The notes: generated by a model from the letters alone, not told the origin. Shown: positions 1 through 13,121, counted from the stretch's first letter. The stretch: 64,000 nt of DNA from an uncultured Chloroflexota bacterium (GCA_903858085.1 CAIOHJ010000230.1:32315-96314), one strand, 5' to 3'. Numbers and translations are program-made.

Positions 1-2647
<2,647 letters not shown>

Positions 2648-2749
2648 GGGTGGTCTCCTCTGAAATGGTGTGTATCGATCGACTGTCAATGCCCGAAACA
2701 AAAAATCTGTTTTAACACTCAAAATGGCGCCCGCCCTGCACCGCCCGCC

Positions 2750-3211
2750 CTAGCCAGAGGAATTGGCCGAGCGTCCCATCAGCCGGTCAATTTCGTTGCG
2801 CACCTCGGTCAAATCGCCCATGTCGAGGTAGACGCTGGCAAACCGAATGTAGGCGAGCTGGTCCACCTGGGCAAGCTGGTCCAGCACCATGCCGCCGATC
2901 AGTTTGCTCGGCACCTCCGTGCGTCCGATCGCCTGCAACGACTCCATCACCTGGTCGACGATGGACTCCATCGTCTCCCGGCTGATCGGGCGCTTGGTGG
3001 CTGCGGTCTGGATCCCAGAGAGGATCTTCTGCCGATCCAGCGGTTCTCGGCGCCCGTCGCTTTTGACGACCAACAGGTTGGCCGCTACATGCTCGTAGGT
3101 CGTGAAACGTTTTCCACACTGTTCACACTGTCGCCGTCTACGGATCGAATCGCTGGTCTCGCGCGTGTCGACAACACGGTGTGCGCGATGGCCACAGTAG
3201 GGACATTTCAT
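2750..3211 (-). CDS. nrdR: Transcriptional repressor NrdR
   Basis: Zinc-finger plus ATP-cone repressor of ribonucleotide reductase genes that senses dATP/ATP; 153 aa, normal size for the family. The N-terminus MKCPYCGHRAHRVVDTRE and the second pair CEQCGKRF form the four-cysteine zinc ribbon. The ATP-cone follows with VVKSDGRREPLDRQKIL, and the tail VYLDMGDLTEVRNEIDRL is family-typical. It sits directly upstream of nrdJ on the same strand (102-bp gap). Two NrdR-box-like sequences stand 10-55 bp upstream of its start, so it very likely represses itself and nrdJ. The start at 3211 is the only one that keeps the first zinc cysteines. Confidence 0.97.
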   Translation of the reverse strand: MKCPYCGHRAHRVVDTRETSDSIRRRRQCEQCGKRFTTYEHVAANLLVVKSDGRREPLDRQKILSGIQTAATKRPISRETMESIVDQVMESLQAIGRTEVPSKLIGGMVLDQLAQVDQLAYIRFASVYLDMGDLTEVRNEIDRLMGRSANSSG

Positions 3212-3220
3212 CTAGATTAC

Positions 3221-3266
3221 CTACGACATTTTGTGTACATCTCAAAAAACACACAACATGTTGTGC
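3221..3266 (-). promoter_or_regulatory. Pair of NrdR boxes upstream of nrdR-nrdJ
   Basis: Two 16-bp sites occupy 3251-3266 (acacaacatgttgtgc, whose 14-bp core is a perfect palindrome) and 3221-3236 (ctacgacattttgtgt). Against the known NrdR box acaCwAtATaTwGtgt I count 13/16 and 11/16 matches. Their starts are 30 bp apart, about three helical turns, as is usual for NrdR box pairs. They lie between the predicted promoter and the nrdR start, which fits autorepression. Confidence 0.75.
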
Positions 3267-3280
3267 ATACAAGAAAAAAC

Positions 3281-3310
3281 AGTATACCACACAGATTGGA
3301 AGGGGAGCAA
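3281..3310 (-). promoter_or_regulatory. Predicted promoter of nrdR-nrdJ
   Basis: On the minus strand, TTGCTC (3310-3305), an 18-bp spacer and TATACT (3286-3281). TGG directly precedes the -10, giving the extended form TGGTATACT. The NrdR boxes follow just downstream, over the expected transcript start. The same GTGGTATACTG string occurs upstream of two other minus-strand genes in this window. Confidence 0.5.
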
Positions 3311-3386
3311 ATGACGTTTGCGCATACTGCCAGAGAGAAGGCTGGAGAAAGGCTTGAATCTCTCAAAATTTTAAGCTTGCGCGCGG

Positions 3387-3459
3387 CACGCCGCTTCAAA
3401 AAAAAAAGACGGCAGGAGGCCTCTGAATGCCTCCTGCCGTCTTTTTTTGAAGCGGCGTG
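3387..3459 (-). terminator. Large intrinsic terminator after ftsZ
   Basis: A perfect 13-bp stem (3408-3420 with 3429-3441, GC-rich, 8-nt loop) is flanked by an A-run on one side and a T-run on the other. The flanks continue into outer arms (3387-3397 cacgccgcttc with 3449-3459 gaagcggcgtg). Read on the minus strand it gives a strong hairpin plus U-run directly behind the ftsZ stop. Because the A and T tracts flank both sides it could also work on the plus strand. It marks the end of the dcw operon. Confidence 0.9.
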
Positions 3460-3460
3460 T

Positions 3461-4666
3461 TCAGCTGCGCCCGTTGTTGGTGCGTTGGCGTCGGAGAAAC
3501 GCCGGGATATCCAGGTCGTCGCGTTGAAAGGTTCGGACCTGGTAGTCTGTGTTGGGGTCGCGGGTCGGTTCGTTGCGGGCCGGTTCGTTGCGGGTCGGTT
3601 CGTTGCGGGTCGGTTCGTTGCGGGCGGGGCGGCGTTCGGTCCGCTGTTTGTTTTGTCCGTCAAAGGCGGAGCGGACAAAGTCAAATTGGTCCTGGGGTTT
3701 GGGCCGGTCAAAGCCGGTGGCAATCACGGTCAGATGGATTTCGCCGCCGACTTCGGGGTCGACCACTGCGCCGAAGATGATGTTGCATTCGGGGTGGGCA
3801 CTGGCCCGGATCACCTCAGCGGCTTCGTTGACCTCGAAGAGGCTCATGTCTTCCCCGCCTTTGATGTTGAAGATGATCGAGCGGGCTCCTTCGATCGACA
3901 CATCCAACAGCGCGCTTTCGATCGCCCGGCTGGCAGCCTCGCGCGCCCGATTTTCGCCTGTGCCCCGACCGATCGCCATCAAGGCGGCGCCGCCGTCCTG
4001 CATGATCGTCTTGACGTCGGCGAAGTCCAAGTTAATCAGACCCGGGATGGTGATCAGCTCGCTGATCCCTTGGATGCCTTGGCGCAGGACGTCGTCTGCC
4101 ATGCCGAAGGCCTGTTTGACACTGGCGGACTTGCCTGCAATTTGCAGGAGCCGGTCGTTGGGGATGGAGATCAGGGTGTCGACAGAGCTCTGCAGGGCCT
4201 CGATCGAGTGTTCGGCGTTGCGCCGGCGTTGGGTTCCCTCGAAGGTAAAGGGGCGTGTCACCACGCCGATCGTCAGGGCTCCCTCCTCGCGTGCGACCTG
4301 GGCCACGACTGCCGAAGCGCCGGAGCCGGTGCCTCCCCCCATCCCGGCGGTTACGAAGACCATGTCGGCGCCTTTGAGCATCTGACGCAGCTCCTCACGG
4401 CTTTCTTCGGCAGCGCGCAGTCCGATCTCCGGGTTGCCGCCCGAGCCGAGCCCCTTGGTGATCTTCTCCCCGATGCGCAGCCGCTGGGGTGCGCTGGAGA
4501 GCATCAATGCCTGTGCATCCGTGTTGACAGCGATGAATTCGACGCCTTGGATGCCTTCTTCGATCATGCGGTTGACGGCATTCTGACCGCCGCCCCCCAC
4601 GCCGACAACCTTGATCTGGGCAAAGTTGTCGACATACGACGGTTGTGCTTTGGTGCTGCGGGTCAT
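3461..4666 (-). CDS. ftsZ: Cell division GTPase FtsZ
   Basis: Tubulin-like GTPase that polymerises into the division ring; last gene of the dcw operon. The 401-aa protein has the GTP-binding loop VGVGGGGQNAVNRM, the tubulin signature GGGTGSG at about residues 110-116, the T7 loop NLDFADV, and the C-terminal peptide DDLDIPAFLRRQ that binds FtsA. I chose the ATG at 4666 because AAGGAG lies 6 nt upstream. An in-frame ATG at 4693 has only a weak ribosome site. The linker between the GTPase core and the C-terminal peptide carries four copies of a pentapeptide (RNEPT/A) encoded by 15-bp DNA repeats. A strong terminator follows the stop. Confidence 0.98.
   Translation of the reverse strand: MTRSTKAQPSYVDNFAQIKVVGVGGGGQNAVNRMIEEGIQGVEFIAVNTDAQALMLSSAPQRLRIGEKITKGLGSGGNPEIGLRAAEESREELRQMLKGADMVFVTAGMGGGTGSGASAVVAQVAREEGALTIGVVTRPFTFEGTQRRRNAEHSIEALQSSVDTLISIPNDRLLQIAGKSASVKQAFGMADDVLRQGIQGISELITIPGLINLDFADVKTIMQDGGAALMAIGRGTGENRAREAASRAIESALLDVSIEGARSIIFNIKGGEDMSLFEVNEAAEVIRASAHPECNIIFGAVVDPEVGGEIHLTVIATGFDRPKPQDQFDFVRSAFDGQNKQRTERRPARNEPTRNEPTRNEPARNEPTRDPNTDYQVRTFQRDDLDIPAFLRRQRTNNGRS
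3561..3620 (-). repeat. 15-bp tandem repeat (4 copies) in the ftsZ linker
   Basis: Four units of cgggtcggttcgttg (one with a single c/t change) encode RNEPT/RNEPA repeats in the disordered FtsZ C-terminal linker. The 15-bp unit preserves frame, so copy number could vary without breaking the gene. Confidence 0.95.
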
Positions 4667-4748
4667 GTTGTTCTCCTTGGATGGTTCAGACATTCTGGCC
4701 TGCGATGACGGTACGATGAATTGCCATTACAACACTCTTTGCGTCTTC

Positions 4749-4785
4749 CGCCCCCAGGAGGAGCCCTCCTGGATCCGAGGGGCGG
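4749..4785 (-). other. Nested hairpin in the ftsA-ftsZ gap
   Basis: An inner perfect stem (4754-4761 with 4765-4772, ccaggagg/cctcctgg, 3-nt loop) is enclosed by outer arms ccgcccc (4749-4755) and ggggcgg (4779-4785). It lies just after the ftsA stop in a 131-bp gap. There is no U-run, so it looks like a processing, stability or attenuation element rather than a terminator. Function is inferred from position only. Confidence 0.5.
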
Positions 4786-4792
4786 CAACCAT

Positions 4793-6066
<1,274 letters not shown>

Positions 6067-6145
6067 GTGTCCGCTCCTCGTCCTGCGCCTTTTCCGATTC
6101 ATCCTGCCACTGGCTCGGGCAATCTCTGCCGATGGTTCAGCCGGT

Positions 6146-7072
6146 TCATTTGATATAAAGCCGTTTCTGCCGCAGATCGATCACCGTGCCGGTCGCCTGT
6201 CCGCTGGCCAGCAGCCTTTCAGCGGCGTCCAGGTTTTCCAGTTTTTGTTCGACATTTTCGTCGTCGCCCCAGTAGACCCAATAGGTCGAGTTGGGCAGAC
6301 GAAAATTGAGCCCGACCAGACGGTTATAGCGCAGCGGCGAGAGACCGGGGAAGTGGCTGGCCAGTGCCTGTGCGCTGCGCAGAATCGCCGGGTCGATCGC
6401 TGTCCCACTCTCAGCGCCAGCCAGCGTCGCCTCGGCCGCCGTATCCAGAATCTGCAACAGGCCAGGCGGGGAAGGCTCCAGCGGTGCCAGCGCCCTGCCA
6501 TCCTCGCGCAGCCAAAATTCTCCTTGGTCGGTGACCCACAGCGCCAACGGGCGCACTTCGGTTACCTCCACGGTGACTTGGGTGGTGAGCGGCGTCACCT
6601 GCACCTGCACGTCGGCCACATAGGGGTTTTCCCGCAGACGCTGTGCCACCGCAGCGCTGTCGACCCAGAACACCTGCCAACCGTCGATCGCGGCGCGGCG
6701 CCAGAGCTCTTCGGCATCCAGATAGGTCAGCCCGTTGAACTGGAGATCTTCGCGATAAAGATACCAGCGTTCGTCGAGGGCTGTCCAGCCCACCACCCCC
6801 CCCAGCGCCACCACAGCCACCAGTACGGCCCAGACCAGGCGTCTGTGCAGGACTCGCCTCGGCACCGACCAGAGATTGGGCATGCGGAGCGTGGTCAGGG
6901 CTGGCAGCAACGCTTCGAACCGGCGCATCTGTCGATGCAGCTGTTGGCGTCGTCGTTCGGCGACCCGCCGACGGGCAGACGCTGCCTGTGACCTGGCAGA
7001 CGCCGCACGTTGCGTCGTTCTGGAGGAAGACGTCTGCGTTTTCGTCTGCCGTTTTTGGGTGCTCCCGCTCAT
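6146..7072 (-). CDS. ftsQ: Cell division protein FtsQ (DivIB), POTRA domain
   Basis: Bitopic divisome protein linking early and late division proteins. The 308-aa protein has a long basic, Ser/Gln-rich cytoplasmic N-terminus (about residues 1-77), one membrane helix (about 78-97, LVWAVLVAVVALGGVVGW), a POTRA-like region (about 103-175, LQFNGLTYLDAEELWRRA) and the FtsQ domain (VRPLALWVTDQGEFWL). Position between ddl (16 bp upstream) and ftsA supports the call. The cytoplasmic tail is longer than in many bacteria. Confidence 0.93.
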   Translation of the reverse strand: MSGSTQKRQTKTQTSSSRTTQRAASARSQAASARRRVAERRRQQLHRQMRRFEALLPALTTLRMPNLWSVPRRVLHRRLVWAVLVAVVALGGVVGWTALDERWYLYREDLQFNGLTYLDAEELWRRAAIDGWQVFWVDSAAVAQRLRENPYVADVQVQVTPLTTQVTVEVTEVRPLALWVTDQGEFWLREDGRALAPLEPSPPGLLQILDTAAEATLAGAESGTAIDPAILRSAQALASHFPGLSPLRYNRLVGLNFRLPNSTYWVYWGDDENVEQKLENLDAAERLLASGQATGTVIDLRQKRLYIK

Positions 7073-7088
7073 CTGCCCTTGTTGCCCT

Positions 7089-8161
<1,073 letters not shown>

Positions 8162-8165
<4 letters not shown>

Positions 8166-9157
8166 TCTATCTCCCAGCTGCCGACCAGCTGCACTTCCGG
8201 CTCCAGCCAGATTCCTGTCCTGGCTGCAACTTCCTGCCGAATTGTTTGAATCAGAGCCAGCACGTCAGCTGCCCGGGCAGCGCCCACGCCACCTGGGTTG
8301 ATCAGAAAATTGGCATGCTGCTGGCTGACCTGAACGCCGCCGCAGCGGGCCTTCTTCAGCCCGGCGGCTTCGATCAGCCGACCGGCGAAGTCTCCGGGCG
8401 GGTTGACAAAGGTGCTGCCCAGGCTGGGCTCGACCGGCTGCGACTGGCGTCGATGTTGGAGATTGTGTTCTGCCTGTGCCCGGATCCCAGCGTCGTGGCC
8501 AGCGGCCAGCCGAAAGTTGGCGCTCAGCACAACCGGGCCAAAGCCAGGCTGCAGGATCCACCCTGCCTGCCGCCGCTCGCCGCTCTGTTTGAGTCGGCTT
8601 TTCCGATAGCCGTAGGCCAGCTGGGCAGCGGGCACTTCGGCGATCTCGTCCTCTTCCCCCAGGATCAGGGCGTTGTAGAGGTTGTCGCTCACGGCGCCGC
8701 CGTAGGCGCCGGCGTTGTTGACCACGGCGCCCCCGACCGTGCCCGGCAGGCTGACCGCCCATTCCAACCCGGTCAGCCCTGCGGCGATCGCTCGTCGGGC
8801 CAGCCCGGCCATGCTGCTGCCGCTCTCTGCAAAGACAAACGGGCGTTCGTCGTCGCCAAAGACGCAGCAGGGGGCAGCGTCGATGCGGGTCTGCCGGCAG
8901 CAGTTGTAGATGACCAGCCCTTCCACACCGGCATCGCTGACCAGCACATTGCTGCCTCCTCCCAGGAGCAGGTAGGGCAGCTCCGCCGCGCGTGCCCAGC
9001 GCACCAGCCGGATCAGCTGCCCGACTGTTCTGGCCTCGGCGAAACAGGTCGCCGGCCCGCCCACTTTCAGGGTTGTGTAGGGTGCCAGCGGAACCTCCTG
9101 TCGGACCGACACGCCGTAAGGGGCCAAGACCTGCGGGTCAAACCGTGCGCTCTGCAT
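8162..9157 (-). CDS. murB: UDP-N-acetylenolpyruvoylglucosamine reductase
   Basis: FAD enzyme that reduces enolpyruvyl-UDP-GlcNAc to UDP-MurNAc. 331 aa with the FAD-binding N-terminus PYTTLKVGGPATCFAEA and LLLGGGSNVLVSDAGVEG, then SLPGTVGGAVVNNAGAYGG. The catalytic serine motif GSTFVNP and tail VSQQHANFLINPGG are of the short type II class. It overlaps murC by 20 bp at its 5' end and ddl by 4 bp at its 3' end. Confidence 0.96.
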
Positions 9158-10601
9158 GCGTTCCTCTTTTTGCCCGGTTTGTGTCTTTCAAGGTTGCCAA
9201 CAGCCATTCGCCGATCTGGTTGCTGTCGCCGGCCCCCAGGGTGACGACCACATCTCCTGGGGAGACAGCGTCGGCCAGCCAGGCCACAGCTTGCTCTCGC
9301 CCACCGACATAGTCGATGTGCGGGTGGGAGCAGGCTGCCACCAGCTGGCGGGCATGCACGCTGCCGTCGTCCTGCTCGCGTGCCGCGTAGATGTCTGTGA
9401 CCAGCACCCGATCGGCGTCGACAAAGCTCTCTGCCAGCTGCGGCAGGAGCTGGCGTGTTCGGCTGAAGGTATGGGGCTGAAAAACCGCCCAGATTCGCTG
9501 TTGGGGATAGCAACGTCGGGCAGCTGCCAGTGTTGCAGCAACTTCAGTCGGGTGGTGGGCGTAGTCGTCGATGACCACGACCCCGCTCGCCTGCCCTTTG
9601 TGCTCGAAGCGCCTGGCTGCCCCGCTGTAGGTTCGCAGCGTCTGCAGCGCATTTTTTCCGTCGACCTGGCAGTGGAGCGCCACTGCTGTCGCGGCCAGCG
9701 CGTTGCGCAGATTGTGGACCCCTGGCACGGCCAGCACCAGCCGCCCTTGCAGCAGGCCCAGCCAGCGTACATCGGCTGCTGCCCCGGCTGCGACCTGCGG
9801 ATCGACGCCGCGCACGGCGGCCTCTTCCGCCAGGCCGTAGGTCAGCCAGCGAAGGCTGGCTGGCGCTTGCGCCATCAGCTGGCGGACGCCGTCGTCGTCG
9901 ACGCAGGCCACGAGCACCCCGCCCGGCTGGAGCCGAGCGACAAACTGGACAAAGGCCTCTGTGAAAGTGGCAGGGGTCGGGTAGCAGTCGGGGTGGTCCC
10001 ACTCGACATTTGTGATCACTGCGATCGCCGGGTTCAGCCCCAAAAACATCCGGTCGTATTCGTCTGCTTCCAGCACAAACTCGGCTGCCGTGCCTGCCGC
10101 CCCACTGCCGTAGCCGGGCACCTCTGCGCCGACGATATAGCCGCATTCGATCCCGTTGCTGCGCAGGATCTGCACGATCATGGCAGTGGTCGTTGTTTTG
10201 CCGTGGGTGCCCGCCACTGCGATCAGCCGCCGCTCTGCCAGCAGAGCGGGCAGCAGCTGGTCACGTTTGACGACTGGCAGCCCCAATCTTTCGGCGGCCT
10301 GTCGTTCTGGATTGGCAGCGTCGACAGCGCTGCTGATCAAGACGAGATCGGGGCGCCGATCGGGGGCGAGTGCCAGCAGTGTCTCGGCACGTTGGCCGAT
10401 CGAAATCTGGACACCCTGGCGGGCCAGCCGTTCGGTGGCTGCGCTGGGCTGGCGGTCGCTGCCGCTGACCTGCATCCCCAGTTCGCACAAGACATGCGCG
10501 ATGGCGCTCAGCCCAGCTCCGCCTGCCCCGATCAGGTGCAGGCGCAACGAGGGGTCTCGCTTCGCAATTCGTGTTTGCCAACACACAGCCATCTCTGTCA
10601 T
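9138..10601 (-). CDS. murC: UDP-N-acetylmuramate--L-alanine ligase
   Basis: First Mur ligase; adds L-Ala to UDP-MurNAc. 487 aa, near the usual 460-490. The N-terminal UDP site is LHLIGAGGAGLSAIAHVL, the P-loop is GTHGKTTTT, the central domain has LEADEYDRMFL and NVEWDHPDCY, and the C-terminal domain has VIDDYAHHPTEV and FQPHTFSRT. It starts 10 bp after the upstream CvpA-like gene and overlaps murB at its end. Confidence 0.97.
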   Translation of the reverse strand: MTEMAVCWQTRIAKRDPSLRLHLIGAGGAGLSAIAHVLCELGMQVSGSDRQPSAATERLARQGVQISIGQRAETLLALAPDRRPDLVLISSAVDAANPERQAAERLGLPVVKRDQLLPALLAERRLIAVAGTHGKTTTTAMIVQILRSNGIECGYIVGAEVPGYGSGAAGTAAEFVLEADEYDRMFLGLNPAIAVITNVEWDHPDCYPTPATFTEAFVQFVARLQPGGVLVACVDDDGVRQLMAQAPASLRWLTYGLAEEAAVRGVDPQVAAGAAADVRWLGLLQGRLVLAVPGVHNLRNALAATAVALHCQVDGKNALQTLRTYSGAARRFEHKGQASGVVVIDDYAHHPTEVAATLAAARRCYPQQRIWAVFQPHTFSRTRQLLPQLAESFVDADRVLVTDIYAAREQDDGSVHARQLVAACSHPHIDYVGGREQAVAWLADAVSPGDVVVTLGAGDSNQIGEWLLATLKDTNRAKRGTHAERTV

Positions 10602-10611
10602 TCCACTTCTC

Positions 10612-11145
10612 TCACTTGAGGATCCGCACCAGCATCAACGCTGTGGCGGGCACCGCCCACAGCATCGGGGTTGGGAAGATTGCCTGGGGAAGCAGCCCCA
10701 ACAGCTGCTGCCCGGTCGCTGTCAGCGGGCCAGACAGCGCGTTGAACGGGTACGCGTACAGGTCGGCGTAGTGCCAGACTGTGCCGGCGCAGAGGTAGCC
10801 GTTGAGCAGCCCGGCCAAAAGCCCGGAGAGCGCCGCCCACAGGCCGGTGACCCGCTGGCTGCTAAAATCAAAGGTGCGCCCCTGGTAGCTGGCCAGAACG
10901 ACCAGCAGAAAGAGGGTGCTGATCAACACGAAGGAGGCACTCTGCAGCTGTTGCTCGGTGGTGCCAAAAATTTCCAGCTGCGTCACCAGGCGATCGATCC
11001 AGCCCAGTTCGCCCGTCAGCCCCAGGATCGCCACCACAAACATCAGAATGATGCTGTTGCCCAGCTCGCGCGCAGAGCCACGCACCAGCCCGATCACCCC
11101 AAAGATCAGCACCACGGTCAAAAAAAAGATCTCGATCGGTCCCAT
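10612..11145 (-). CDS. CvpA-like integral membrane protein (first of a pair)
   Basis: A 177-aa hydrophobic protein with about four predicted membrane helices. The start region, IEIFFLTVVLIFGVIGLVRG followed by SARELGN, resembles the CvpA family pattern of a first helix followed by a (R)G-x-x-R-E motif. I chose the ATG at 11145, 4 bp after the neighbouring stop; a longer in-frame start would overlap that gene and adds an unconserved leader. It is similar in length and architecture to the next gene upstream, suggesting an old duplication. Function unknown. Placement between murG and murC suggests a cell-envelope role. CvpA membership is a pattern-level judgement. Confidence 0.7.
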   Translation of the reverse strand: MGPIEIFFLTVVLIFGVIGLVRGSARELGNSIILMFVVAILGLTGELGWIDRLVTQLEIFGTTEQQLQSASFVLISTLFLLVVLASYQGRTFDFSSQRVTGLWAALSGLLAGLLNGYLCAGTVWHYADLYAYPFNALSGPLTATGQQLLGLLPQAIFPTPMLWAVPATALMLVRILK

Positions 11146-11149
11146 CGTG

Positions 11150-11809
11150 CTATTTCTTCCTCGCTGCGCTTCCCCGCATCGGCCAGGCAATCAAAATGAG
11201 CAGCAGCGTCACGAGCAGCAGCCAGCCTGTTGTGGGCAGTACCCCTAGCCAGTTGCGCAGCGCCAGCAGCCCTTCCCACAGCAGACCGAGCATGCGGTCG
11301 AGCAGGGTGGTCAGCCCAGCCAGGGCCCCTTCGTTGCTCTCCCACCGGGCAGCGGCTGGCAGCAGGTCGCTCAGCATTGGCAGCAGCAGGGCTGCAAAGA
11401 CGATTCCATTCAAGAGCCCGAGCAGCAGCCCCAGCCATCGATTTTTGCCGAGCTTCATCAGATTGGGGTCACTGGTCACGACGAAGGTGAGGAGCACGAC
11501 CACGCACCAGACCAGAAAGAGAAACGCTTCTCGGTTGGCGCTTGTGATCAGGTTGGGGGCCGCTGAGACCGCTGAAAGCACCTCGGCAGCGTCGCCCGTC
11601 AGCCCGCCCGACTGGATCAGGGCAAAAAATTTGCCGACAAAATTGGTCAACGTCACAAAAACTGAACCTGCCTCTTGCAACAGCAGCCAGCCGCCCAGCA
11701 CCATCACCAGGAGGATCAGCTCGGAGACCTCCCCGCGCCGCCAGCCGATCCAGCCAAAAAACATCAGATAGAGGAAGAAGGCCAGTGTGCTCTGCAGTTC
11801 AAAAGTCAT
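11150..11809 (-). CDS. CvpA-like integral membrane protein (second of a pair)
   Basis: 219-aa membrane protein with the N-terminal motif FFLYLMFFGWIGWRRGEVSE (helix, then RRG-x-x-x-E, as in CvpA) and several further helices. One of these (NRWLGLLLGLLNGIVFAALL) resembles the glycine-rich helix LSGLLAGLLNGYL of the downstream partner. The shared GLLLGLLNG/GLLAGLLNG core supports homology of the two. The start overlaps the murG stop by 11 bp and the end is 4 bp from the partner. No catalytic motif is visible. The exact function is unknown. Confidence 0.7.
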   Translation of the reverse strand: MTFELQSTLAFFLYLMFFGWIGWRRGEVSELILLVMVLGGWLLLQEAGSVFVTLTNFVGKFFALIQSGGLTGDAAEVLSAVSAAPNLITSANREAFLFLVWCVVVLLTFVVTSDPNLMKLGKNRWLGLLLGLLNGIVFAALLLPMLSDLLPAAARWESNEGALAGLTTLLDRMLGLLWEGLLALRNWLGVLPTTGWLLLVTLLLILIAWPMRGSAARKK

Positions 11810-13121
11810 TTTCGGTGCCTCGCACAGCTTTGCGGGCCAGCTCTGCCAGCTCTGCGGCGATGTGGCGAGCGGCGTCTGGCGTTGCCATCGTTCGCAGCGC
11901 GTTTTCCATGGCTTGCAGACGGGCTGGGTTTGCCAGCAGGCCTGCCACCGTGGGCGCCAGCTGCTGCACGAGCTGGTCGTCCTCTACAACCATCGCCCCG
12001 CCACGGCGCACCAATGCCAAGGCGTTGTCCAGCTGGTTGACGCTGTGCAGCGGCGCCAGGATCGCCGGCACTCCGGCCACGGGGAATTCCCCCAGAATGC
12101 TGGCGCCTGCCCGGGCGATGGTCAGGTTGGCAGCGGCCAGGGCCAGGGCCATCTCCTCGTGCAGGTAGGCGACCGGATGGTAGCGCCGCTGCAAAGTCGC
12201 TGGGAGCGGCTGGCTGGCAGCCCAGCCTTCGTACAGCCCCCAGTCTCGCGCGCCGACGACATGCACCACCTGGGCCAGGGGCAGCAGATCGGGCAAAAGA
12301 GCCCAGGTCGCCTGGTTGATTGCCCTGGCCCCGCTCGACCCTCCCCACACCAACAGCAGCGGCTGCACGCTGCCATCTGGTTCGGTAAAAGTTGTGCCGA
12401 GCGCGGCAGCCAGCCGGTGGCGGGCCTCACTTCGATCCTGTGCGGCCGCCACCACCTCCTGGCGCACCGGGTAGCCGGTTACGACGGCTTTGCCGGCTGG
12501 CGCTTCGCCGCCGAACCAGCGGGCCACCTCAGGGTAGCTGATCGCCACACGCGTCGCAAGCCTGCTGAGCAGGCGGATCGCATAGCCCGGCGTCATATCC
12601 GGCAGATAGATCAAGATCGGTCTGCGTCGCAGCCAGCAGGCGAGTGTCACAGGCCCACAGACATAGCCTCCTGTGACAAAGCAGACATCTGGCTGAAAGC
12701 GATCGACCCACGCCAGACTCTGGTGGAGCCCACTCAGCAGCTGCCCCAGATTGCGCAGCAGCTTCAGCGGGTTGCCAACCCGCAGCTGTCCGGTGCTGAC
12801 CCCTGCAAAGGGGATGCCTGCCCGTTCGACCAGTGCCTTTTCCATCCCGGTATGGCTCCCTATCCAGAGCAGCCGGACCGCCTCTGCCGGCTCGGCTGCT
12901 CTGCTGTCACTTTCTCTGCTGTCACTTTCTCTGCTGTCACTTTCTCTGCTGTCACTTTCTCTTCTGCGCCGATTTGGCGGCTGCACGCCGACGTTGCTCG
13001 GCTTTGGCGGTCTCCCAGGGGAAGCGTTCGATGGTTGACTGGAAGCTGTGAGCTGTCTGACGACGGCCAGTGCCGGATAGACGTGGCCTCCGGTCCCCCC
13101 GCCCGAGATCATCACGTTCAT
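11799..13121 (-). CDS. murG: MurG GlcNAc transferase (lipid II synthase) with a large repeat-bearing insertion
   Basis: Transfers GlcNAc to lipid I at the inner membrane face. 440 aa against the usual 350-370. The start MNVMISGGGTGGHVYPALAVV holds the conserved glycine loop. The second glycine motif is VWGGSSGARAINQ, and the donor site region contains RAGASILGEFPVAGVPAILAP. The excess is an insertion of about 55 residues (about 26-81) directly after the first helix. It is Ser/Pro/Arg-rich and contains four ESDSR repeats. The first 57 codons overlap the ftsW frame by 170 bp on the same strand. The ATG at 13121 is fixed by the glycine loop and has GGAG upstream. An ATG at 13235 lies well inside ftsW and adds no conserved sequence. 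Confidence 0.95.
   Translation of the reverse strand: MNVMISGGGTGGHVYPALAVVRQLTASSQPSNASPGRPPKPSNVGVQPPNRRRRESDSRESDSRESDSRESDSRAAEPAEAVRLLWIGSHTGMEKALVERAGIPFAGVSTGQLRVGNPLKLLRNLGQLLSGLHQSLAWVDRFQPDVCFVTGGYVCGPVTLACWLRRRPILIYLPDMTPGYAIRLLSRLATRVAISYPEVARWFGGEAPAGKAVVTGYPVRQEVVAAAQDRSEARHRLAAALGTTFTEPDGSVQPLLLVWGGSSGARAINQATWALLPDLLPLAQVVHVVGARDWGLYEGWAASQPLPATLQRRYHPVAYLHEEMALALAAANLTIARAGASILGEFPVAGVPAILAPLHSVNQLDNALALVRRGGAMVVEDDQLVQQLAPTVAGLLANPARLQAMENALRTMATPDAARHIAAELAELARKAVRGTENDF
12901..12960 (-). repeat. 15-bp perfect tandem repeat (4 copies) at the murG insertion and ftsW stop
   Basis: Four identical units of ctgctgtcactttct (plus strand). In the murG frame they encode ESDSR four times. 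In the ftsW frame the first transcribed unit supplies the TGA stop (12954-12952). Identical copies point to recent expansion by slippage. Confidence 0.97.

Noticed and set aside
2648..2749. A cobalamin riboswitch before nrdJ
   Set aside because: The 102-bp gap is too short and shows no B12-box. I also saw none in the short eutA leader.
12901..12960. A CRISPR array
   Set aside because: Units of 15 bp are head-to-tail with no spacers and encode in-frame peptide repeats. The same holds for the arrays in ftsZ and the secreted protein.
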